A DNA stretch of 24,016 nt from positions 1 through 24,016 of the IMG/VR virus record IMGVR_UViG_3300042868_013043, one strand, 5' to 3'. The stretch is from a virus. Of the stretch, positions 14,569 to 21,267 are shown piece by piece. The first letter of the stretch is position 1; each line of letters begins with the position of its first letter. Position numbers and translations under genes: made by a program. The notes under the pieces were generated by a model. It was not told the origin of the DNA and did no database searches. It saw only the letters and a program-made list of their open reading frames with translations.

Positions 14569-14999
14569 TGAATATGCTAAAGGACTTTAATGATTTCATA
14601 AATGAAAATTTATCAATTGATTTAGAATCAATGGGAAGTGACTTAAGATTTGCAAATACTGCAAGTAAAAATACAATGAATATTAAAAAGAACACGAATT
14701 ATCTAAAAAACGGTCGAGCTATAAATAGCGTAGTTACTGTGACTACTCAAGGAAAACAATATAATTATCAAGTATACATAATGGGAAAACCATTTAACTT
14801 AAAATCGTTGGAGCCTACTGCAAATGATTCAGTTAAAATCACATATTATACAGGTGAAATGGCTAAGTCAAACTCTAAGAAATATGAAACTAAAACAGTT
14901 GTAAAATCACTAGATATGCTTAAAGATTATGTTGACGACTTGAAAAAAGGAGTAAATATTGATCCTCTACTTGTCCCATTCAAATTAATTAGAGTATAA
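14568..14999 (+). CDS. Targeting-motif protein downstream of phoH
   Basis: 143 residues. The N-terminus LKDFNDFINE followed by N (residues 4-13) is a clean copy of the recurring motif and ends in I-N-E. The rest is a beta-rich domain (INSVVTVTTQGKQYNYQVYIMG, VKITYYTGEM) with a C-terminal helix and a short tail. No family is recognised. The first ATG, coupled to phoH by TAATG, is chosen; a second ATG is two codons later at 14574. The gene is followed at once by a terminator. By the motif it should be packaged into the prohead, even though its operon partner PhoH is an intracellular enzyme. Confidence 0.75.
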   Translation: MNMLKDFNDFINENLSIDLESMGSDLRFANTASKNTMNIKKNTNYLKNGRAINSVVTVTTQGKQYNYQVYIMGKPFNLKSLEPTANDSVKITYYTGEMAKSNSKKYETKTVVKSLDMLKDYVDDLKKGVNIDPLLVPFKLIRV

Positions 15000-15025
15000 A
15001 GCGGTAATTATTTACCGCTTTTTTG
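14999..15025 (+). terminator. Rho-independent terminator between convergent genes
   Basis: 9-bp stem (14999-15007 with 15012-15020), 4-base loop, then a T-run. It ends the + operon 13175-14999. The right arm lies inside the last codons and stop of the uvsW-like gene on the other strand. Confidence 0.85.
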
Positions 15026-16580
15026 TTAAATCAACAGTTTGATCCGATACTTCAAATTTTTGTTCTTTATAAATTTCTCTTCTTACTTTTGAGTGACGTA
15101 TAGAATATCCATCTAATAAATCAATTAGGTCAATTACAAGAACCTTTGTCTTATTTGCTAGTTTTCTCATTCCTCTACCAATGGCTTGACGTAGTGTCAC
15201 TTCAGCTTTAATAGATTCTGCTAATATGATATAGTGAAGATTTTTAGAATCAATTCCGGTTGCAAATGTTCCATATGAAGCGACCATTATCACATCATCT
15301 TGGGATTCAAGTACTTCTTTAAATTTATCACGTTCTTTAGAATCAACTTCACCATCTATATAAAAAGTATTTGGATTCCACTCCAATAATTTAGACTGGA
15401 TTATCTTGCCATATCCATTTTTTACGTCTGAAAATAAGATAAGAGAGTTTTTACCAAACTTCTTAACAATGTCGTTTATAAAGTCAAGTCTCTCCTTACT
15501 TTCAAAAATTATTCCTTTTTCAATGGCTAACATGTCTCTACCGAAGTCTTTAGCATTATTGTACATCTCCTTACCATGTTCCTTAAGATGCAAGTATTTT
15601 TGGATTTGAGGATCAGTATCATCATATTTAAGACCGACCATTTTTATCTTAATGTTTGGAGAATATCCATTATCGATTAAATGTTTTGCTGATAGTACCA
15701 TTACTAGAGGACCAACATTTTCTTGAACTCTAAAGAAATCAGAAAATTGTTCATCTAGTTTAACGGTACCGGATAAACCTAATCTATATTCCCAATTTAT
15801 GCAAGAGAGAAGTATCTCCCTAATTGAATCCCCTTTTGATTTATGAACTTCATCGACTTGTACAACTGAGAAGCTTTTAAATACTTCAACTGGTAAATTG
15901 ATTAAGCTTTGATAAGTGGAAATTACAATTTCAGCAGAATCAAATCTTTCTTGTGTGAACTTATCTTTTCCTCCAATCGTACACACATTCCATTCTTTTC
16001 CTGGCTTGGCATACATCTCGAATTTCTCAGCAGTTTGCCCAACCAGTGATACATTTGGGACAATTATTAGTGACTTGCGATCTTTCGAAATCTTTCCACC
16101 ATCTCTTAAAAAAGAGTTATAGATAAAAAAGATTAGAGTTTTACCAGCAGAAGTTGCAAGTTCTTGAGTACAAAACTTATATTTTACTGCTCTAAAAGCT
16201 CCTTCAATTTGATAATCTCTTGGAACTATTGGAAATCCTCGCTCATCAACTATTCCATCCAACAAATCATTTACGTACTTTAAATATTTGTCTCGACTTA
16301 ATGAATTATTGACAAAACCTTCTGCTCCTTCAATCTCCACTTCATGTCCATACTTTTCAGAAAAATTATAGATCTCTTTCCATAGTCCAACTGCAATATT
16401 GCCGTCTTTTGTTATAAAAGAGTCAAGACCGTCCCATACTCCACGATCTACTAATACATTGAATGCTGCCTTCTTTGATTTACGTTTAAAGAACTTATGT
16501 AAACTGTTCTTTTCGTAATTTAGAGTATATTCTGTGAGTTTTATGAATCTCTTATCCTGTGTTACTTTAAATTTTAGCAC
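15012..16580 (-). CDS. uvsW: UvsW-like SF2 DNA helicase
   Basis: 522 residues, in the size range of T4 UvsW. Helicase motifs in order: PRDYQ (120-124), Walker A TSAGKT (143-148, as in T4 PTSAGK), LIIVPNVSLVGQ, STYQS, DEVH box (243-246), LGLSGT (267-272), and a C-terminal QAIGRGMRK arginine-finger motif. UvsW unwinds branched recombination intermediates and R-loops and helps switch from origin to recombination-dependent replication. The start is GTG at 16580, because a stop lies six codons upstream and the ATG overlapping it is in another frame. It lies 15 bases after the UvsY-like gene and shares its end with a terminator. Confidence 0.92.
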   Translation of the reverse strand: MLKFKVTQDKRFIKLTEYTLNYEKNSLHKFFKRKSKKAAFNVLVDRGVWDGLDSFITKDGNIAVGLWKEIYNFSEKYGHEVEIEGAEGFVNNSLSRDKYLKYVNDLLDGIVDERGFPIVPRDYQIEGAFRAVKYKFCTQELATSAGKTLIFFIYNSFLRDGGKISKDRKSLIIVPNVSLVGQTAEKFEMYAKPGKEWNVCTIGGKDKFTQERFDSAEIVISTYQSLINLPVEVFKSFSVVQVDEVHKSKGDSIREILLSCINWEYRLGLSGTVKLDEQFSDFFRVQENVGPLVMVLSAKHLIDNGYSPNIKIKMVGLKYDDTDPQIQKYLHLKEHGKEMYNNAKDFGRDMLAIEKGIIFESKERLDFINDIVKKFGKNSLILFSDVKNGYGKIIQSKLLEWNPNTFYIDGEVDSKERDKFKEVLESQDDVIMVASYGTFATGIDSKNLHYIILAESIKAEVTLRQAIGRGMRKLANKTKVLVIDLIDLLDGYSIRHSKVRREIYKEQKFEVSDQTVDLTKKR

Positions 16581-16595
16581 ATGGCGTCCATTTTT

Positions 16596-16970
16596 TTATA
16601 GGCCCAGAGTCTTTTCAATGTCAATCCTGGTCTTGATTCCAAAGATGATGTTATCAATTGTCTTGATTGATTCTGTAAAAAAAGAAACTGTTTTTTCATT
16701 TGCCTGGTACCTAATTTGCAGGTTCCTAGAAAGATTTTCCATTTCAATTGAACGATCATCTCTGTATTTCTTACGAAGCGCAGTTAAGTGTTCAAATATA
16801 GTATGGTTATCTTCAAGTAACCTTTGTCGAAGAGATAGCATGTTCACTTGAGCCTCTTTCAAGGTCTTAAGATTAGATAACTTTTCAATATTTGAATATA
16901 TTTCCTTAGATACTTCTGATCTGCGTTCTTGAAACTTCTTAGTGATCTTTGCTTTTACTTCGTCGTTCAT
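16596..16970 (-). CDS. Helical protein, possible UvsY-like recombination mediator
   Basis: 124 residues, almost all helix and strongly charged, with a C-terminal segment TESIKTIDNIIFGIKTRIDIEKTLG. UvsY-type proteins of T4 and its marine relatives are 130-150 residue helical proteins that end in a similar pattern (a helix, then IK.R...I...) and help load UvsX recombinase onto single-stranded DNA coated with gp32. In T4 uvsY lies close to uvsW; here this gene is directly upstream of uvsW, 15 bases away. Sequence identity is too low to be certain, and a generic coiled-coil protein is the alternative. ATG at 16970 follows an A-rich leader without a Shine-Dalgarno. Confidence 0.65.
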   Translation of the reverse strand: MNDEVKAKITKKFQERRSEVSKEIYSNIEKLSNLKTLKEAQVNMLSLRQRLLEDNHTIFEHLTALRKKYRDDRSIEMENLSRNLQIRYQANEKTVSFFTESIKTIDNIIFGIKTRIDIEKTLGL

Positions 16971-17013
16971 TTACAATTTTTTTGTATACTTATACTAATA
17001 CCCAAGAATAGGT

Positions 17014-17508
17014 TTACCTAGTAAAGTCAACGAATTTATAGTAAGTTGATGCAATTTTAAAATGTTCGTCATTTTCCATCTCAGTTGGATTGTTTGATGA
17101 TATTACTTCATTACCTACTGGTGATGAACTTCCATCACCAGAATAGAAATCAGCATATTCTTCACCCTGCTTACCTAAGATTAATGATTTGATTTTAAAT
17201 TTCTCAAATATTTGTGGTATATTATCTTTAAATTCAGTGTCATCGTTAAGCACTATGAAGATCGATGGATACTCTTTAAGTTCTTCATCATGGCTCATGT
17301 ATGCAGACTGTTTGATATAGTCATATTCTTTAAAGTAGGTAGTTAGCGCAGATTGCTGAGACTCACTATTTTTAAAAACGATAATTGTGAAAGGAATTTT
17401 AGTTTGAATTGCATCCCTAACTTCAGACCAAGTATGACTAGTTTCTGAAGTCTGAGCCTTAATTTCTTGAGTATAATCTTCGTATAATCGTATGTGTTTT
17501 AGAGCCAC
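17014..17508 (-). CDS. RLYE-type protein with alpha/beta body (164 aa)
   Basis: 164 residues from GTG at 17508. No earlier start exists after the stop, and the resulting N-terminus MALKHIRLYEDY matches the RLYE starts at 4201 and 4638. Residues 22-115 look like an alternating alpha/beta fold (PFTIIVFKNS, YPSIFIVLNDD, IKSLILGKQG), possibly Rossmann- or thioredoxin-like, without a recognisable catalytic motif. The C-terminal part is Ser/Gly/Asn-rich. A 9-bp inverted repeat (17118-17141) lies within the gene. A minus-strand GATAAATAA sits 18 bases before the start. Motif and promoter both point to a late, possibly packaged protein. It leads the three-gene block that ends with uvsW. Confidence 0.75.
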   Translation of the reverse strand: MALKHIRLYEDYTQEIKAQTSETSHTWSEVRDAIQTKIPFTIIVFKNSESQQSALTTYFKEYDYIKQSAYMSHDEELKEYPSIFIVLNDDTEFKDNIPQIFEKFKIKSLILGKQGEEYADFYSGDGSSSPVGNEVISSNNPTEMENDEHFKIASTYYKFVDFTR

Positions 17509-17526
17509 TTGAAGTAAAACTTTTTA

Positions 17527-17535
17527 TTATTTATC
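17527..17535 (-). promoter_or_regulatory. Candidate late promoter, GATAAATAA (minus strand)
   Basis: Minus-strand GATAAATAA ends 18 bases before GTG 17508, in the 43-base gap to the divergent HAD gene. The + gene at 17552 has no such element on its own strand, which suggests the two sides are expressed differently. Confidence 0.5.
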
Positions 17536-17551
17536 AATAGAATATAATATT

Positions 17552-18139
17552 ATGAAGAAGATAAAGGAACTTTATGTATTTGACTTAGATGAAACCTTTT
17601 TGAGGGTTCCGAGCTATACAACTAAAAAGCTAATTGAGGAGAAACATCCTTACATAGAGTTTAAGGACCCATATGAATTCTACGATAATCATTTGTCTCT
17701 ATGTGACGATATGAACCATATTCAATTAATAGAGCCGGTATTTAGAGAATGGGAAATTGCAAATGCTGATTTAAGTTGTGCACATGCATTAATTACGCAC
17801 CGAGTAAAATCACTAAAGGATGTCATTCTTTCACTATTAAAGAAAAAAGGAGTATCATTTGATCATAACTATTTTTTAGGACGAGTTAGTGAAAAAGTTT
17901 TAATTATTGATCACTTATTAAAAACTGAGTATGATCCAACGTTAATACAAACAATTAAGATATTTGAGGATTCGATTGATCAAATTTATCGATATCAAAA
18001 GTGGTTTGCAGATAGTCTAAATAATTTAGAAATAGACTATTCAAAAATTGATATACAATATTGGATAGTAGATAAAGCTAGGATGTTTAGGATAAATGAA
18101 ATAGAATTAAGTGACAAACGACGAATAACTTTAATTTAA
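17552..18139 (+). CDS. HAD-superfamily phosphatase-like protein, RNA-repair (SAK) type
   Basis: 195 residues. The HAD motif I is near the start: YVFDLDETFLRVP with D11 and D13. A motif II-like strand follows (CAHALITHRVKSLKDVI), then LLKKKGVSFDHNYFLGR, a Lys (E/K-K after LGR) and motif IV IKIFEDSIDQIYRYQKWF. The layout (L-TxR, then gv.FD, then I.IFED....Y..F) resembles the HAD domains found in Swiss-army-knife RNA repair proteins. HAD enzymes use the first Asp as nucleophile to remove phosphates, which would fit a 3'-phosphatase. The next gene starts one base after its stop. Substrate is not known. Confidence 0.75.
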   Translation: MKKIKELYVFDLDETFLRVPSYTTKKLIEEKHPYIEFKDPYEFYDNHLSLCDDMNHIQLIEPVFREWEIANADLSCAHALITHRVKSLKDVILSLLKKKGVSFDHNYFLGRVSEKVLIIDHLLKTEYDPTLIQTIKIFEDSIDQIYRYQKWFADSLNNLEIDYSKIDIQYWIVDKARMFRINEIELSDKRRITLI

Positions 18140-18140
18140 T

Positions 18141-18749
18141 ATGCCATTAATACTTATAGAAGGTCATCGACATAGCGGTAAGACATATCTTATTGAAAAA
18201 TTTATAGAACAAAATAAAGATCCTAGAGTTCACTATTATAAATTTCAATTTGCTAAATATATTGATGAATTAGGAATGAGAGATCAGGATACTGGCGCAG
18301 GCGTTCACTATTTTAGTATTGCAAATGTTCTTACTATACTTGAACTAAATCAAAGTTTAATGTCAGATAAGATCTTAATATTTGATCGCTGTATATTTTC
18401 AGCATATGTGTGGTCAATTTATAGAGAACGAATGGACACATACCGACTATTGGATGAATTTAAAAGGATACTCAATAGTCCTCTTTATCAAAATGTAAAA
18501 GTAGTATATGTTAATCGAAATGAAGAAATTAATGTAGATAAGAGAGAAAAGGACTATTTTAGCAATTTTGAAAATGCGGATAAAGAAAAAGAATTATTTG
18601 AAAGGATATTTTCAGAATTTATGCCACAGATCATAGATTTAGACAAAAATAACGAATTTAATAGAATAACTAATCATTTTAATGAAGAGAGTTCTGTTCA
18701 ATTTAATCAAATACTAACCGGACTAATAAATAGTACGCCGATTTCTTAA
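18141..18749 (+). CDS. P-loop kinase, thymidylate/deoxynucleoside-kinase-like
   Basis: 202 residues. Walker A GHRHSGKT is at residues 8-15, right at the N-terminus. ILIFDRCIFSAYVWS in the middle gives the DR-x3-S signature of thymidylate and deoxynucleoside kinases, followed by VKVVYVNRNEE and a LID-like region DKREKDYFSNFE. These kinases phosphorylate nucleotides or nucleosides; a polynucleotide 5'-kinase is the alternative, suggested by the adjacent HAD phosphatase, since T4 Pnkp joins those two activities. The ATG follows the HAD stop by one base, so the two proteins are made together. The end of the gene overlaps the candidate promoter of the next. Confidence 0.8.
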   Translation: MPLILIEGHRHSGKTYLIEKFIEQNKDPRVHYYKFQFAKYIDELGMRDQDTGAGVHYFSIANVLTILELNQSLMSDKILIFDRCIFSAYVWSIYRERMDTYRLLDEFKRILNSPLYQNVKVVYVNRNEEINVDKREKDYFSNFENADKEKELFERIFSEFMPQIIDLDKNNEFNRITNHFNEESSVQFNQILTGLINSTPIS

Positions 18750-18756
18750 TAAATAA
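18748..18756 (+). promoter_or_regulatory. Candidate late promoter, AATAAATAA
   Basis: AATAAATAA in TTAATAAATAATAAA, overlapping the stop of the kinase gene and 16 bases before ATG 18773. It fits the spacing of the other sites and precedes a motif-bearing gene. Confidence 0.45.
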
Positions 18757-18772
18757 TAAAAAATGTTTTAGA

Positions 18773-19336
18773 ATGGCATCTAAATATACACTAAACTATT
18801 TACAGTATATTAATGAATCTGAGGACGCTAGTCCATTAAAAGGATATCCGGCAGGACAGATAATAAGTCGAATTGAAGAGCTTATGGAAGTAATATCTGA
18901 TAAAATACGATTTGGAGTACCATCTGACAACTTAGGAAGAGCAACTACTTATAGAGATGCAAATGGGGCTATACAAAGAATTAAAGATATTTTACATTAT
19001 TATAATAGTAAAAATGAAAAGGTTAGATTTTATTGCTGGTCAGTAAGTTATGCTGGAAGCTGGAAAGCTACCAAAACTCTTAAAGATAAGATAAATTCAG
19101 CTGGAGGATTTGGTGAATCTTCAACTGAAGATAGCACTTCATTAAACATAAACTTGAAAAAATTAATTGATTACTTTACTGAAAACCCAGAAGATTCTGA
19201 TAATTTACAAAGTATATCAATTAGTATTGATTCTCCAAGTATTAGAAAAGCAATGTCTGCACCAGATAAAGATTTAGAAATGACTGATGAACCTCAGCAG
19301 ACTGAACAAAAACCAGAAGCGTCAACTGAAGAATAA
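18773..19336 (+). CDS. Targeting-motif protein (187 aa)
   Basis: 187 residues. The N-terminus TLNYLQYINE followed by S (residues 6-15) is a clear copy of the recurring motif ending in I-N-E. The body is helical at first (GQIISRIEELMEVISDKI), then beta-like (EKVRFYCWSVSYAGSW), and ends in an acidic, Gln/Glu/Pro-rich disordered tail. No family is recognised. It sits between the kinase and the ligase-NMNAT fusion; the 16-base gap to the latter suggests they are co-expressed. If the motif is cut, mature protein would start at Ser16. Confidence 0.75.
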   Translation: MASKYTLNYLQYINESEDASPLKGYPAGQIISRIEELMEVISDKIRFGVPSDNLGRATTYRDANGAIQRIKDILHYYNSKNEKVRFYCWSVSYAGSWKATKTLKDKINSAGGFGESSTEDSTSLNINLKKLIDYFTENPEDSDNLQSISISIDSPSIRKAMSAPDKDLEMTDEPQQTEQKPEASTEE

Positions 19337-19352
19337 ATTTAAAAGCTAAACG

Positions 19353-21221
19353 ATGGCAGGAATAAACAATTTACGTGAAGTCTATGAAAAAAAGGGTGAA
19401 TCATTCTTAACTGGACTTCTAAATAACTATGTCATAATCAACGAAAAAGTTGATGGTGCATTCTTTGGTGTAAAAAAGACACAAGAAGACACATTTAAAT
19501 ATTTTAAGAAATCTGGCGAAATTACATATGTTGATCAGGTTTTAATGAAATATTATAATCCAGCATTGACTCACTTTAATAATATGCCTGAAGAAAAAAG
19601 GCAACGTATTCCTGCGGATTTTTTCTTTGGCTTTGAATATTTTACTAGAGGAGACTCTAAGTCAGTAAAAAGAAGCGAACTTCCTAAAAACGGACTAATT
19701 CTTTCATACATACAACGGCTAGACGCGAGCGGTAAACCCACTGAAACTCTACAATCAAAGGAGGAACTTACTAGATGGGCAAACTATTTAGATGTTGAAG
19801 CTCCGCCGATTATATTTGAGGGCAAGTTAGATGATGAACAAAAGAGTAAAATCTTGGAATTTGTATATACTGAGTCATCAAACCTTGAAGAAAAATTTAA
19901 GACTACTTCTTTTACTAAATATATTATTTCAATACTTTGCCCAGAAGATAAAACAGAAGATATAACAAATTCTGAGTTAGATACTATTATTTTTAGGTTT
20001 TATGGAGGAGACAATAGCGAAGCATTTTTAGCAAAACTAGTAGATCCGATATTTCAACAAAGGACTAGTGAAAACAAACCAAAAGTAAATTCATCACAAG
20101 ATTATATTTGGTTAATCGTAATTGACTTAATGAATCATTTTGAAATGTATGACATTGATCAATTACGAGAGATGATAGATGAAGATGGTACATTTGAAGA
20201 AAAATATATTGATTTAATCAATAAAATATTTAAAGACTTTTTAAAAGACTATTTTGTAAAATACGACGGTCTTGCACTTGAGGTACCTGAATATTTAAAA
20301 CGTCCAGAATTTGAATTAGACTTAAATTTAGTTAGAGATCCTGAAACAGTTGACCTTATTGGAAAGAATGAAACAAATACTGAAATCTATAAGATATTAC
20401 TTAACTTCTTTAGAAAAGTAAGAAAAAAGTCTAGTGCAGGATTCTTTACCCCTGATATGGTATCGCAATTAAATTTAATTGTAAGTAAGATTAAGAACAT
20501 AATAATGGGTGATGCGGTATATGAAGGTCTTTTTCCAAGTTTTAGCCAATTTATAGGATCTCCTAGCGATTATTTTGCATTAAGCGAAGTTGAATATGCA
20601 AAGAAAGCAGAAGAGATTAAGGACCCAGTAAAAGTTAATATATTAATTGGTTCATTTCAACCTGTAACGCTAGGCCATATTAAAGCAGCGGAAGCTCTTA
20701 AAAAGAAAAATGGAAACAAGACAGTTTTTGTTGCAATTAAAGGCGAAGGCCAATCTAAAAAGTCACCATTTACGTTAGCAACAACTAAAGTAATGCTAAA
20801 TAAAGTTCAACAGGAATATTCAACCTTAATAGAAGGAATTAGGATTATCCCTAGTGGGCAGTTGGCTGAAATTATTAAGTCATTACGTCCAGACTATGAA
20901 CCTATCTTATGGGGAACAACTGATAGGCGAATGAAGGATTACGCAATTCAAATGGATTACATTAAAAAGAGAGATGTGCCTTTAAGAATATCAAAGGATT
21001 TTAAATTAGTTGAATTACCAAGTTTTGTTAAATCAGAAGAAATAATTGATTTAATTAAAGGTTCTGAGTTTGAACAGTTTAAGAAAATGGTTCCTGAAAC
21101 AATCGTATCTGAATTTTTCAATTTACAAAAGGAGGTTGGAAAAATAGGATCAGTTAAGGAGTCGTTATCTGATTCTAGATTAATTGAAACTGATCTAGAT
21201 AAGAGAGACGATATTATATAA
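19353..21221 (+). CDS. Fusion: ligase-like nucleotidyltransferase + NMN-adenylyltransferase-like domain
   Basis: 622 residues. The N-terminal domain has IINEKVDGAFFGVK with K32-V-D-G35, the KxDG motif I of ATP/NAD-dependent DNA and RNA ligases where the Lys is adenylated; FGFEYF (92-97) resembles motif III and KLVDPIF later may be motif V, while motif IV is weak. Residues 433-442, GSFQPVTLGH, are the HxGH-type signature of nucleotidylyltransferases such as NMNAT and cytidylyltransferases, followed by VFVAIKGEGQSKKSPFTLA. The linker holds LFPSFSQFIGS (393-403), a variant of the window's recurring motif without the last Glu. It might join or repair nucleic acid and handle NAD or another nucleotide cofactor. 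Co-occurrence in one chain is unusual; exact substrates are not deducible. Confidence 0.82.
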   Translation: MAGINNLREVYEKKGESFLTGLLNNYVIINEKVDGAFFGVKKTQEDTFKYFKKSGEITYVDQVLMKYYNPALTHFNNMPEEKRQRIPADFFFGFEYFTRGDSKSVKRSELPKNGLILSYIQRLDASGKPTETLQSKEELTRWANYLDVEAPPIIFEGKLDDEQKSKILEFVYTESSNLEEKFKTTSFTKYIISILCPEDKTEDITNSELDTIIFRFYGGDNSEAFLAKLVDPIFQQRTSENKPKVNSSQDYIWLIVIDLMNHFEMYDIDQLREMIDEDGTFEEKYIDLINKIFKDFLKDYFVKYDGLALEVPEYLKRPEFELDLNLVRDPETVDLIGKNETNTEIYKILLNFFRKVRKKSSAGFFTPDMVSQLNLIVSKIKNIIMGDAVYEGLFPSFSQFIGSPSDYFALSEVEYAKKAEEIKDPVKVNILIGSFQPVTLGHIKAAEALKKKNGNKTVFVAIKGEGQSKKSPFTLATTKVMLNKVQQEYSTLIEGIRIIPSGQLAEIIKSLRPDYEPILWGTTDRRMKDYAIQMDYIKKRDVPLRISKDFKLVELPSFVKSEEIIDLIKGSEFEQFKKMVPETIVSEFFNLQKEVGKIGSVKESLSDSRLIETDLDKRDDII

Positions 21222-21267
21222 AACTTATTCGGTTTCTCCAATATAATATAGAAAACTTATACTTAAT

